From positions 20,238,309-20,302,308 of the forward strand of contig CM056395.1 in the NCBI GenBank assembly GCA_029718625.1: 64,000 nt of DNA. The letters run 5' to 3'. The notes under the pieces were generated by a model. It worked only from the letters and a program-made list of their open reading frames with translations. It did no database searches and was not told the origin of the DNA. The position numbers and the translations under genes were made by a program. Numbering within the stretch: the first letter of the stretch is position 1; each line of letters begins with the position of its first letter. The stretch comes from Synaphobranchus kaupii. Taxonomy: Eukaryota > Chordata > Actinopteri > Anguilliformes > Synaphobranchidae. Positions 12,320 through 24,559 of the stretch are shown here, one piece after another.

Positions 12320-12412
12320 CTGTGGCACAGGAAACAACAGCATACACACAGAAAGTACACACAGACAGTAAGAAAAAGAGGAAAAGACTGATAGATTATG
12401 TGTTACATAAAC

Positions 12413-13637
12413 ACAATTGAGACTTGAGTCTAATGTCCTCTGAGTTTGCAGTGGAGACATTTCAACATGTGAGGACTTTTGCGTTTAAAGGGATAGTTCG
12501 GAATTTTGGACATAAAGGGCCCCTATCTTGGCGATCTTGGCGCAAGCGCATGGCGTAGAGTCCATTTTGGGCGTGTCCAAGTCCACTTTTGCTATTTTAA
12601 CGGCGTGTTTTTTTTTGGCGCTAAGCACGGCGCAAGGTGCAACTGGGCTGAACCTAGTCGCTTCATTAATTATAGGTGTGTCTTGGGCGTGACATGCAAT
12701 AAACCAATCAAAATGTCATATTCCATTCCCTTTAAAAGCCTGCTTTTCCACCTTGGCGGATTGCTTGATGGCGAAACAGACATGCTCGTGCGTGTTTAGT
12801 GTGATCAAGGAACAGGCTAAATGGAGTATGATCAATATTATTCGGACTAACCATTAGCCTATGAGTTCCCGGTAATTCCAGACAGGGCTGTTATTTTACA
12901 AAATATATGCGGTTAAATTTCGTTAAAAGGACCTGCAACAGCTGAGAATAAGCTATCAATGGCTTCAGTCTCACCTTAGAAAACGCCAAATTAGCCTGCT
13001 TGTTCAGCGAATTTCGTTTGATTATGCAATGAAAGTGTCAAACATCAATTCCAAGAGGCTGTTCTCATGGAGTTCTCGAAGTTCAAGCTTCATCCAAAGT
13101 TCATTAGGCTACCTGCATAGTAGGCTAATATTAATTAATAACATACATACCGTTATTTTGCCTTAATGATGACACTAAATAGCCTACAATAAAGCTGTCA
13201 GGTTCGCAACCCATATGTTCACGCATATTTCCCCTTGTTTAATAATGTCCTGTTTATGGAAATGTGACCAACCTGTTTTGCTCATAGCGTAGTCCTTTAA
13301 AACAATCCACTTTCCCAGGAAGACCGTGAAACGTGCGACTTACAGCAGGGGAAACAAAGAACATGCAGCGCACGTGCAGAGAATGGCATTAAAATGTATT
13401 GTGAATTAATTGTGTAACGTGCTGCAAATTTGTTTTAGTTTCTAATTAGACGCTTAGTTCTCTTTAAAATCGTTTTGTTCAGTTATGGAATAACAGGGGA
13501 AATCAGCTGGGTTTTAAACGGTGAGAGTATGGAAACCTGGTCACTGTAATTTAAAAAATATGAAGGACGAAGAATAGCTAAGGTTACAATTTAGTTAACA
13601 AACTAACAACATTTATCTCCGTTTTTTTTACCATAGG
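12413..13637. repeat. Duplicated segment, copy 1 (partner 53852-55018)
   Basis: Near-identical to 53852-55018 over its whole length, including about 75 bases outside the transposon boundary. Differences are few: an extra C in GGGCCCC, 7 missing bases near 12542, and about 60 extra bases near 13477-13540 that copy 2 lacks. It contains the left part of a TTAA-flanked element and stops at the assembly gap. Confidence 0.9.
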
Positions 13638-14137
13638 NNNNNNNNNNNNNNNNNNNNNNNNNNNNNNNNNNNNNNNNNNNNNNNNNNNNNNNNNNNNNNN
13701 NNNNNNNNNNNNNNNNNNNNNNNNNNNNNNNNNNNNNNNNNNNNNNNNNNNNNNNNNNNNNNNNNNNNNNNNNNNNNNNNNNNNNNNNNNNNNNNNNNNN
13801 NNNNNNNNNNNNNNNNNNNNNNNNNNNNNNNNNNNNNNNNNNNNNNNNNNNNNNNNNNNNNNNNNNNNNNNNNNNNNNNNNNNNNNNNNNNNNNNNNNNN
13901 NNNNNNNNNNNNNNNNNNNNNNNNNNNNNNNNNNNNNNNNNNNNNNNNNNNNNNNNNNNNNNNNNNNNNNNNNNNNNNNNNNNNNNNNNNNNNNNNNNNN
14001 NNNNNNNNNNNNNNNNNNNNNNNNNNNNNNNNNNNNNNNNNNNNNNNNNNNNNNNNNNNNNNNNNNNNNNNNNNNNNNNNNNNNNNNNNNNNNNNNNNNN
14101 NNNNNNNNNNNNNNNNNNNNNNNNNNNNNNNNNNNNN
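13638..14137. other. Assembly gap (500 N)
   Basis: Exactly 500 N, the usual placeholder for a gap of unknown size. By comparison with 55019-56186, the missing part should include the right half of the nested transposon. Confidence 0.99.
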
Positions 14138-14369
14138 TGTCATTTGTGTGCAAAAATGAAAATTTGCTATTATTTAAAAAAATTATCAACCCGTTTAGAC
14201 TACAGTGTTAACTGTATTGAGAACATAGAGCTTTGTTTGCAGAAAAGTGTCAAATGGATTAATCAAAAACTTGAATTAGACTAGGTAAATAAATATGCAC
14301 ATTTGTACCATGGATATGCACATTATCCCATATAGCCACTAGATGGAGACATTTAATAATACCTGTTTC

Positions 14370-15240
14370 TGTCTGTCTAGGTACATACATACGTATTTCA
14401 ACTCCACTCTTATCCATGAATGGGATACACACATAGTTTGGAACACATACAGGGGGACAAAATATCGGAAATACCCCTGAATATGACTTTAACTTTGAAG
14501 CATCTAAACCCCAATTACAAAACCATCTACACAGGTGATTCCTATTAATGTGAATGCTAATTAGCATGTGTCTGCTTAAGAGGTCTAAACAGCAGCACTG
14601 ATAGGTAAGTCTCCAAAGCAAGATGAGGATACTAACAGAGTTCCAATAGTTGGCACCTGAATTGCAGGTGTGTCAGTCACAAAAACTGAAAGATTATTTA
14701 AGGTGGCAAGGGGAACAGTATGAAAAATTATGACAACATATGCCCAGCACCAAAAAACAGCATCAGCAAAAAATAACTGTGGCCGCAAGTCAAAGCTCTC
14801 CCACAGGGACAGACGGACACTTGGTAGAATAGTTGCTAATAACCACAAAACTATAGCTCTAAAAATCACCACAGAATTTAATCAATCCATAGCTGAACCA
14901 GTCTCAACAAAAACAGCACGTCATGAGCTTCACAAAGCTGGTATTTATGGCAGGGCCGCCATTCGGAAACCATTTGTATCCAAGGCTAATGCACAAAAAC
15001 ACATAACATGGTGTAGGAAACACAAAACCTGGACCCCTGAGCAATGGAGAAAAGTGATATGGTCTGATGAGTCATCTTTTACTCTTTTTAATACATCTGA
15101 ACGGGCAAACAATATGAAAGCATTTTACAAGACCAGGTGAACCCTATGGTGCAAACACTGTTCCCTCATGTCCCCATATTCCAACATAACGCCCCCATAC
15201 ACACTGCTAAAAACATTAAAGAATGGTTGTTTAGACACAT
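14370..15240 (+). pseudogene. Tc1-like transposase remnant
   Basis: An open frame at 14730-15140 encodes the second DNA-binding helix region (KLSHRDRRTLGRIVANN) and reaches the first catalytic aspartate block (VIWSDESSFTLF). It then stops; immediately downstream another frame continues with VPIFQHNAPIHTAKNIKEW, corresponding to the second catalytic block but with the expected aspartate changed and the sequence between the blocks deleted. The third acidic residue is absent. The upstream AT-rich region to about 14370 probably belongs to the same element. The copy is inactive. Confidence 0.8.
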
Positions 15241-15960
15241 TTTCTGAAACTATAAATTATTTCTCAAAACTATAAACACATAAAAATAACCAACACGGTC
15301 AACTTTTTCTGCAAAACGTCAAATATCTCTGTCATATTCAAACACTATGTTCAAAATCATACATTCTCACCCCAAAATTACATTTTTACTCCAAAGAATA
15401 TGATTATATTGATGTCATTTGTCAATTATAAATCAGGGGACTAATCATGGGAAGTCTTTACAAGAGTAGATCTTTTACCATTCGCTCTAAGACTCTGACG
15501 AAGGACTGTGGTCCGAAACGTAAGTCCATTTTCATTAATAAAGTTGCAAGCACAGCAAGAGGCACAGTCTTGCAAGAGGCACAGTGTTGCGGAGTTTATT
15601 GTTTCACATTTAGCATTTGCGTATCTTCAGCACCTGTGTAATACAAATTATAAATGCCAATTACACACTGGTGTAAACAATGAAAGACGCCATTAACATT
15701 ATATTACAGTTTCTCAATTGTTTAGACACATTTTCTGAAACCATAATTTCTCAAAACTATAAACACAAAACCCACACAGCAACTCTTTCAGCAAAACTTC
15801 AAATATCTCTGTCAAAATCAAACACGATGTTAAAAACCATGCACTCTCACCCCAAAATGACATTTCCCTCCAAATAATAAACTCTAGTCAACAAATTAAT
15901 ACTAATTATAAATGCCAATTACACACTGGTGTAAAAAATGAAAGACACTATTACCATTAT
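15223..15960 (+). repeat. Two tandem copies of a dispersed repeat
   Basis: The block starting GTTTAGACACATTTTCTGAAAC at 15228 recurs at 15721, followed in both by similar text (AATATCTCTGTC, CTCACCCCAAAAT). A second block ATAAATGCCAATTACACACTGG occurs at 15651 and 15909. The two copies are about 490 bp apart and diverged by small indels. No protein is encoded. Confidence 0.75.
15495..15526 (+). ncRNA. Hammerhead-ribozyme-like core, probably degenerate
   Basis: The order CTGACGA, then a GGAC/GTCC hairpin with TGTG loop, then GAAAC-GTAA-GTC reproduces the conserved hammerhead core (CUGANGA ... GAAA), a minimal stem III and a GUC cleavage triplet. However, stem II is preceded by an unpaired A, and the two stem I positions next to the core do not pair, so activity is doubtful. 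Such motifs are known in Penelope-like and other retroelements. Confidence 0.35.
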
Positions 15961-16477
15961 TATCCAAATTACAAAAATGTAGTAAAGACAATATAAAATG
16001 AAAAGAAACAAAATAAAAAAAAACTGTACTGGGAGTAAAACCAAAAATAATTTATTCTGGTCTCTGCTCTTGATCAGGCCACATATGTATTCTCATATAT
16101 ATCACACATTATATTTTCTCTGACCAAGCAGTGGGAGAAGTGTCTTTTAGAATGACACAACCACCCTTGGCATGACTCAGAAATGAAAAACAATGGTTTC
16201 ATTGAACTTCGAAACAGAGCATCACGGTGGAAACTCCTATATATCCCATATCACAACACGTGTGAGCTGCTCTGGTCTATCTTGTGTGTGTGCGTGTGTG
16301 TAAGTGTGTGCATGTGTAAGTGTGTATATGTGTGTGCTTCTGTGTGGCTCTCCCATATTTGCTCCATGTACGGGTGGCTTCGGTACGCACACGAGGGATA
16401 CTGCCAGCTTAGCTTGTGCACAGCTGGGCCGCACGGTCAGGGGTGGACAAGCGGGTCTGCTGTCCCAGGCCCTAGGC

Positions 16478-16600
16478 CTAGGGGGGTAGGGGGGGGGGAA
16501 TTGAGTGGGCCTAGGGGGGTAGGGGGGGGGGGGGGGGAATTGAGTGGGCCTAGGGGGGTAGGGGGGGGGGAATTGAGTGGGCCTAGGGGGGTAGGGAATT
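16478..16600 (+). repeat. G-rich tandem repeat
   Basis: Four copies of a unit GGCCTAGGGGGGTAGGGGGGGG-AATTGAGTG, varying mainly in the length of the G runs. Runs of 6-15 G on one strand make G-quadruplex formation and sequencing error likely. Confidence 0.9.
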
Positions 16601-16859
16601 AAGCTACTGATAGCAGGCTCAATTCTGTGACGTTCATTTTTAGATTCAATTATCATGCTGTGAAATGTTGTAATCGACTCCATGTAGGGCCTCAACAACA
16701 TTTAGGTCTATATTAATTTAATCACATGTTGTTCCTAAAGAGGGGCTAAAGACCACATAGTATGCTTGTCTCATATTTTTATTGTATGTACTGTGCACAG
16801 CAGATAGCAGGTAGCAAGCTGATTGTTGTTGGAGTGTTTGTTGAGGTATTTGTCTTGTG

Positions 16860-17070
16860 GTCCCAACCAGTAGTTTTGCAGCTTCTTATTAAGATTGTTT
16901 TAACTGTTTTAACTTTTTATTAACATTGTTTCTAAACAGTTTTTAACTTAAGATTGTTTTCATTTCTAAATTGCTTTTTATATAATGTCTTTCTATGTCT
17001 TATGTAAAGCACTTTGAGTTGCCTTGTGTATGAAAATGTGCTATACAAATAGACTTGACTTGACTTGAAT
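16860..17070 (+). repeat. LINE/SINE 3' tail
   Basis: TAAAGCACTTTGAGTTGCCTTG, then GTGCTATACAAATAGACTTGACTTGACTTG: the 3' end and short-repeat tail of a common fish non-LTR element. No coding part remains. Confidence 0.65.
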
Positions 17071-17238
17071 TCCTATCTAACAGTATGACAGCATTTCACC
17101 CATTTTTATTGTGAAAATGGTTTGGTCAAGGAAAAGCCTATCAGCTTTTTCCCCCCCTATTTTCTCCCGTTTGTTTTTATTTTACTCTCTACTACATTTT
17201 TGTCATTTTTAAAAATAAATAACATTTGAGTTGGCCAG

Positions 17239-18168
17239 TACAGTCGTAGTCATACTAAAAAAAAAATTTGAATATCATGGAAAAGTTGTTTTTTTTCCAT
17301 AATTCCATTAAAAAAGTGAAACTTTCATAGATTATAGATTCATTACACACAAAGTGAAATATTTCTAGCCTTTATTTGTTTCATTTTTCATAATTTTGGC
17401 TTACAGCTCCAGAAAACCCCCAAAACAGTATTTCAAGAAATTAGAATAGTGTGTCGAAAATCAGCATTTACTTCAGTTATTTCAGAGAATGAATGTTTTA
17501 GACTGAGTGTCACACTATCATCTAAACTCAAAACATCTGCAAAGTTTATCTCAGTTTGGTTCAGTATGGGGAAGACTGCAGACTTGACAATTGGCCAGAA
17601 GACCATCATTGACACCCTCCAGAAGATGGGTAAGCCACAAAAGGTCATCACTAAGGAGGCTGGCTGTTCACAGAGTGTCCAAGCATATCAATAGAAGGTT
17701 TAGTGGAAGGGAAAAATGTGGCAGGAGAAGGTGCACAAGCAAAAGAGATGACCGTAGGCTTCAGCGGATTGTCAAGCAAAGACGATTCCAAAATTTGGCG
17801 GAGATGCAGAGGGAGTGGACTGAGGCTGAGTGCTTCAAAAACCACCACGTACGGATGTATCCGGGACATGGGCTACAACTGTCGGATTCCTCGAGTCAAG
17901 CCACTCCACTCATTCTCTGAAATAACTGAAGTAAATGCTGATTTTTGACACACTATTTTACTAATTTCACTAATTTCTTGAAATACTGTTTTGGGGGTTT
18001 TCTGGAGCTGTAAGCCAAGATTATGAAAAATTAAACAAATAAAGGCTAGAAATATTTCACTTTGTGTGTAATGAATCTATAATCTATGAAAGTTTCACTT
18101 TTTGAATGGAATTATGGAAAAAAAAAAAACTTTTCCATGATATTCTAATTTTCTGGAAAGGATCTGTA
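17239..18168 (+). mobile_element. Internally deleted Tc1-like transposon
   Basis: Bounded by TACAG... and ...CTGTA with long inverted repeats of about 230 bp (for example GAATATCATGGAAAAG on the left, its complement on the right; AAATCAGCATTTACTTCAG at 17457 mirrored at 17927). The interior keeps only the transposase N-terminus: a start at 17569 (MGKTADLTIGQKTI), then a frame change into the rest of the paired-like helix-turn-helix region, ending before any DDE catalytic block. It is therefore a non-autonomous derivative that retains the DNA-binding segment. Confidence 0.8.
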
Positions 18169-18169
18169 T

Positions 18170-19390
18170 ATATATATGACAGGCAAACCAATATATTTGT
18201 ACACTAAATTGATGATTTTTTTCCTAAAAGGCACCCCATACTCATCTCTGGCATTGTGGGAAGAAAGTTTACATACACAACTCCATATCCACTGTTCAGA
18301 CCTGCCTCTCTAAGGCTGCAAGCATCCTTGCCCCAATCTGCTCTCCAAACACCTGCTTATTCTCCTTCTGATACAGTCTGCACATTTGATTGTGTAACAG
18401 TCATTAAATGCACTTTTAAGTGGATCACTATTTGCAATGTCAAGTGTCTATATCTTCAATCATTACTGCAAGCCATGCCCTAATCTATTTACAACCCTTA
18501 CCCTACCTTCAACCAGTATAGTACAGTAACCACAATCTGACTTTAGATATCATGGCTAGTTGATTGTCTTTCTAAGTAATATTTTTCACATACCTGTAGC
18601 AGAAGTGGAGGTCTAGGCAGTGCTAACCAATCAGCGCTCTCATCCTGTTGATCAATGAAGCCAATGCTGAACGTTCTGGAACTGTGGGGCGTGGTTTGCA
18701 CTCCGACGAATCCTAAAGATTCTGTACTAGCTATACCCTTTGAGTTCCCCAACCCCTGTGATGGCCATTCGAAAAGAGGCCTCAAAACTGCTGTGGTCCA
18801 AAACCAGGTTTGGTGGCCTCTCCTCAAATGAGCAGACATGCTTTGGCAGGTGATGTGATAAGTTCTAAAGTTATGTTAAGTTACCTACAATGCAAACAGT
18901 GCCAGTATACAAATATATATATATATATATATATATACACTGTCTATTCTCCTGGTCAGTCTGGGAGGGGTCAATTGGGCCCATGCATCGATTTCTAGTG
19001 GGTCATTTACGATTTATAGGGGGCCAATGATGCGGCCTAGATCCAACACTGATATATACACAAACTGTCCAAATATTTATGGACTGCATTGTAAATGCCT
19101 CGTCAAAAAAAAATCTTCATTTGGTATTTTCTCGTCCTATTCTAGGTCTACGCAAGAGGTTTAGATTTGTCACAAGTTTGCTTTTAGAGCACTGCAAGTC
19201 AAACACACAACAATCGCATGCTTCCACTCTCCTTGATTTATTCTCTGGTACGACCAATATGACGTGCATTTTACACTGATATGCATGAATAGGGGCAATC
19301 CAGGAAAACATTTGTGTGAATAGAAGTCGCATGGCTTTATGGAGTGAACTTATTCTACTGCGCATTTCCATCGTAGTTAAGCAGAAATAG
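18170..19390. other. Intergenic, no gene seen
   Basis: Contains a (TA)n run at 18913-18938 and no recognised gene or RNA. A possible diverged transposon end lies near 18950-19045 (GGGTCAATTGGGCCC). Confidence 0.45.
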
Positions 19391-19399
19391 ATGAAGAAT

Positions 19400-21350
19400 T
19401 GTTCTTGCAAAGTAAGCTACTTGAAGTTAGACCACCAGGTGAAACGTGAAAGAATACTTTTTTTGACAATGACATGGAAAGGTGCCTCTATGTGAAATAA
19501 CTGGTTGTACTGATATTGTACTGATATTGCTAAAATGCATTACATTGCCTTACATTCATTTAGCAGATACTCTTATTTCAAAGTGGATGACACCAGTGGA
19601 GAACTCTCAGGAATACAAAAGTGCCCACCTAAAAAAAAAAAAAATTGAGCAAAAGATGGTGTTAGCCATTTCCCATGTCTTTCCTTTTAAGGATTTTTTT
19701 AAAGGTTTTAAGGAATTAGTCAGAACGCATGCATGCACTTTTCAAATGAGAAAAAAAGGAAAAAAATGATTTTTTTCTTCAATAAGAAATACAATATTAA
19801 CATTTTGAAATATGGGGACATTTACCCTTTCATTCATTGTACTTTTGAAACAGTTAATTATTTGTGTTAACATTTACTGACAACACCATCTTCACTTACA
19901 CAAACATACAGTCCTGGCTTCTGTGAATGCAACGAAACCTCCGTTGTCTATATCTGCTATGATGGCTCCGGCACTACAGATGCAACGGCAGCTCCGTCCT
20001 CTGCAAATACACCAACAACTGCAGCACTTAAAAGTACAGCGGATGTGCCGGGACCTGAAAAAGCAGCGGCAAAAACACCACCACCAGAAAGCACCGTGAT
20101 TCTGCTGTTTCTCTTCTGATTTGATCCTGACCTCTCTGAGCCCACCTCACAGGCCTTCAGGAGCAGAGTCAGTCAGTCTGACAAGAACACAGGTGGGCTA
20201 TGGCCGTGACGCGTTCGCTGTCCCCTGGAGTAAAGAAAGCAAAAATCACAACATTTTCAGGTTGGCCAGTGACCAAGGTTATTGAACACTTTTTTGTCTA
20301 AATAAGAAACTGTTAATGAAAAAAATGCTCAGGCAAATTTAGGGAGCAAGGAGGAGGACTGCGTGATTTTCAATATATGTGTAACAGTTGTGTTGGCCTG
20401 ACTTGTTTTGCAGGAATGGGTAGAATACAGGGATTTACAGGAATTTGGGCTCTCTGTGCCCAACATCGATCACTTGGCCATGATCTTGATTCAGGCGATG
20501 AAAAGCGGGAATGTGATTCCTATCACTATCAACTCAATCTCTGGCACCAGTCAGCTCCTCCTCTCATCTACTCTTCTTACTGTATATACAGCAGTGAACT
20601 TTTTAAGCTGTAGGCCTATTACATTTCGTATTAGCAATGTTCATATTCACATCTATTGTGTGTTCATTAGTATTATAACTCCAGAAGTAATGGGAGTAAT
20701 AACTGCAGTTAATCCATATATCATCCATATATCCTGCAATACGCAGGTTGACATAGTACTGGGGGCACTCTAGACTGGCAAGATGACAGTCGCGAATGCA
20801 TGCACATATACACATACACACATGTACTGTACATACTTTTTCTGTATCGAAGATTTTCAGTGACTTTATTAAACACAATCGCTATAGTGACCCCTGTAAT
20901 ACATACAGTGAATATAGTGAAATGTAATACTCTATGTTTGCTTTTACATAATGATGTACATTTATCATGCAAACACTCATACTGAAATACAATACAGGGT
21001 GTATTGTTTTTCAACGCCAGTGCATGGTTGTCATGCCACAAATGTAATACTGGCCTAATAATAACAGTAATCCACATGCCCATCCCCCGTATTGTATTTC
21101 AGCATGAGTGTTTGTGACAGAACACGCAATGAAATACAACGTAATATGTGTTTCGTTTTTAATTATGGCATGGTAAATGCACATCGTTATGTAAAAGCCA
21201 ACGCAGATATGTATCAATCACATTTCACTATATATCGCTGTAATGAATGTACTTTCGAAATGTTTATACATTTTTGAATGGCTATTAACCTTTGTACATA
21301 AACAGACATAGAAAATTGTATTGTACATGCACATTCAGCCCTTACTCCTC
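19400..21350 (+). pseudogene. Decayed copy of the mucin-like gene's 3' half
   Basis: Segments in order match the functional gene: 19430-19510 resembles intron 1 at 24090-24195; 19545-19905 resembles the intron before the giant exon (35505-35840); 19960-20195 encodes a stalk (TTDATAAPSSANTPTTAAL) and half a SEA domain (SEPTSQAFRSRVSQSDKNT), interrupted by a stop; 20410-20565 matches SEA exon 3 (LSVPNIDHLAMILIQAM); 20565-20710 matches intron at 44396; 21240-21350 matches the 3' UTR at 45034-45120. The 7 kb repeat array and SEA exon 2 are absent. Stops and lost splice context mark it as a pseudogene. The SEA exon 3 copy keeps an open frame of about 45 residues. Confidence 0.75.
19530..19600 (-). 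repeat. SINE/LINE tail fragment
   Basis: CATTTAGCAGATACTCTTATTTCAAAG is the reverse complement of the widespread fish tail CTTTGGATAAAAGCGTCTGCTAAATG. The same fragment occurs at the paralogous place in 35505-35545, so it was inserted before the duplication. Confidence 0.6.
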
Positions 21351-23640
21351 AGCCAAGCCTAGCACGGTTCAGCCATAACACATATGTGATAGGTATTTTA
21401 TGGCAAGTGGAGGTACATGTAATACTTTACCTTTTTTTTAACCAGGTAGGTAAACTGAGAAGTAAATTCTCATTTGCATTGTAATCGACGTGGGCAGGGA
21501 GTATGTAAGGAAATATTTATCCAATAAGATGCAGATGGAGGAAAAGGTGGGGCAGTTTCAGTAGACCAGGACACAGTGATTAACGCTATAATTCTTCTGA
21601 AAAGCACTGTGTTACCTTTAATAGCCACAATGAGTAAGGACATAGGTTTAAATGTCAATATCTCAAAAACGACTCAATGCACATTCACGGTTTAAAGCTC
21701 GAAAGAGGCTGTACCATTCAGACATTTGCGAGTCGCCCTGCTGTAGAAGAGCGAAGTGGTCGAGCAGGAACATAGTTCTGGATTAAGTCCTGCAGGTAGG
21801 CGGGGCCTGTCCTATTGGCTGCAGTGTAGGCCAGGGTCAGAACTTTGAACCTGATCCTGGCTGCAACTGGCAGCCAGTGGAGTGACCTCAGCAGGGGGGA
21901 AGATACATTTACGTGTTTATATACACGTAAATAAATACATTAAAAAGTAGGCTGATGTTGCAACCAAAACCAAACTTAAATACATTGAACACAACTGTTT
22001 TTCCAATTCAAATAAACATATTTTTAGTGACAGTAATTATAACATATGTTATATATCTGTTTCTACTCAATACTATATACCAATGCTCAATTTTCACCAC
22101 AATTCATAATTAAGCTGGAAAGAAAACCACAGCTTTTGTGGTACACATTTCAATTTCTCAATGATTAAGACATATATTTTGAATGAAACCAATGTGCCAG
22201 AGCGCATTAAGAGGCACCAAAATAAAGCTTGTTCATTACGAATAGAAGAATATGCCAGGACAACCCTACACAGGGGACTGAGTCCCCTATGTATTCATAT
22301 CCTATAAACAGCCCTGATATACTGTGCCCTCCATAATGTTTGTCACTGTCACATTGTAATGGCTACAGCTCATTGCTGAGAAGCACATGTGTTCAATCCA
22401 CAGATAGTAATAATAATGGCTTGCATTTATATAGTGCCTTTCTTGCACTCAAAGCGCTTTACAATGATGAGGGGGAAACTCGCCTCAACCACCACCAATG
22501 TGTAGCAGCCACCTAGGTGATGCAAATCAGGCAGCCATTTTGCAACAGAATGCTCACCACACATCAGCTGAGGTGGAGAGGGAGAGAACAATTTTAGCCA
22601 ATTAAACTGGGGAATGATTGGGTGGCAGATTGAAAGAGCCAGGTGTGGAATTTAGACAGGATACCTGGGAAACCCATACACTTTGTGACATGTGTCATGG
22701 GATCTTTAATGACCACAGTGAGTCAGGACCTCAGTTTAATGTCTCATCCGAAAGATGGCATCTCCTACATCACAGTGTCCCCATCACAGATAGATTTCGA
22801 CATCATTTCATAACGAATGCATCCACATTCACAATATAAAGAAAAATTTAAGTAGCCTATTCTGAGAACTGTATTTTGTTACGGATATTATCTGCGCAGT
22901 TTTGTGGTTTGGCATGGCCAGGAGTCATGTTCTGCTGTATTTTATTATGTGCCCAAGAAAATGGGGAGTATCGCCTCTTAGATGAGTCTCTGAATTGTTG
23001 GAGACAAGGTACAAATACGCCACGCCCACATTCCCACTGCACAGAACCACAAGCATCCTGGTTACAATATGTTCTCCTTCTCCCAAAGTAACCTTTGCAG
23101 TGTGTGGACTTTTTTCTTGTTTCTCTTATCTTGTGTCTAAAATCGTTTCAGGATTGTATTTTCATGACAATTACAAACAATATGCATGACTTTGCAAATA
23201 TTTTTCTTTCATTTTAAAATGTTACTATTTCTGCAATCTCTGATGATTTTCAACAAAACATATTATAAACCAAAACGTAGCCTACAATTAGGCTAGCCTA
23301 CATAGCCTAAAAGAAGAATTATGTTATTTTTGGTGAAATTAGATATTTATTTTCTAAAATAATAGCCTAAATAATAATCTGGCTACAAATATTTTATTGA
23401 TGTCGAGAGGTTATAGTATCTCAATCATTTGACACAATGAATCTATTGGTTGCCAAATACAAGTACCAGTGCTTAAAAATCACACACTTCCACCAGTCCA
23501 CATACGGGGTTATCATAATAGTGGTGCAAGGAAACGTTTCTTGTCGTGACAAAAGTTTCACCCTCCCACAATGTTCATTGTCCAACATACATTTGGTTTT
23601 TGTTTACCATCGGTGAAAGAAGGGGAGGACACGGTCTTAC
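21351..23640. other. Intergenic upstream of the mucin gene; repeats only
   Basis: Includes a fish non-LTR-like segment at 21740-21900 (GGCAGCCAGTGGAGTGACC) and a dispersed repeat at 22395-22760 (AAAGCGCTTTACAATGATGA ... TTTAATGTCTCATCCGAAAG), both of kinds seen widely in teleosts. No gene was recognised. Confidence 0.5.
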
Positions 23641-23655
23641 AATCCTCTTCCTCGA

Positions 23656-23661
23656 TATAAA
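23656..23661 (+). promoter_or_regulatory. TATA box of the mucin-like gene
   Basis: TATAAA in the context CGATATAAATGCCC. Transcription would start about 30 bases downstream (near 23688), which places it just before an exon-like stretch with a strong donor. The link to the coding exons is inferred from position and strand. Confidence 0.55.
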
Positions 23662-23687
23662 TGCCCTTGCAGCTACACCCACTCATA

Positions 23688-23785
23688 GCTGTACATTGTG
23701 GTGCGCAACCTAATGACTGTCAGCTTCACAATTTATCTACCAACACTGAACGAAACGGACCTGAAGATCGTTCCACTGTTCTACG
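23688..23785 (+). other. Probable 5' non-coding exon 1 of the mucin-like gene
   Basis: The stretch ends in a consensus donor, CTACG|GTGAGT at 23785/23786, and has no long open frame. The next acceptor on this strand with matching gene content is TTTATTTCAG at 30003. The exon start is approximate. Confidence 0.5.
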
Positions 23786-24428
23786 GTGAGTTAAAAGCGC
23801 GTAGTCAGTTCAGCAGTCGCCCTTCTCCAAAGTAACGGCTTATTTATTCTACTGAATAATTAGGGTAGCCTGGCTACAACCAAGTGTTGGTGTTTTTTTT
23901 CATAATCAGGGCCAGGTGATAGGCTCTAGCCACTTAACTATAGCATGTGAATAAAACCTATTGTCAACATCTAGCCTAGTTAACATTAGATGCAGGTGGT
24001 AGGCTACTTAGTACCAAATAAATATCTCAGAAGACATGAAATATGAGTGCTTATCGTCATAGGTTACAGGTTTCTCATGATTTGAACTAAGACTATCTCG
24101 CGCAGTAAGTGATTTCAGACCGGCAAATGTGAACGAATACCTTTTTGGCTATGACACAGAAAGGTGTTTCTATTATCTGAAATAACATATATTGATTTGT
24201 CGGAAATCGCGAAAGGCGAACACGCAGAGCTCCGAGAAAGAAGGTGTGTAGAGTATTCTGTAGAGCCAGCGGACGTTCATGGTAAAGAACCGCTGTAAAG
24301 ATGTGGCTTGTGGTTCGACATTCAATTATCGATATTCAAATTCAGTAATTTATAACTTTTTTCCACTAAGAGAAAACATTCAGAAATGAATTGCGTTCTG
24401 CATAGCATGGTTTGTGAATTTATCACAG

Positions 24429-24429
24429 G

Positions 24430-24490
<61 letters not shown>
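24429..24490 (+). repeat. (TA)n microsatellite
   Basis: About 30 TA dinucleotides in the first intron of the mucin-like gene. Confidence 0.95.
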
Positions 24491-24491
<1 letters not shown>

Positions 24492-24559
24492 TTTATTTTT
24501 TATTTTTATTCAGATCTATTAGGCCTACACTTCAGCCTACTTTTCAAAGCCTCGCAATT

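Noticed and set aside
13584..14189. Apparent 171-201 codon open frames
   Set aside because: They consist almost wholly of N from the assembly gap.
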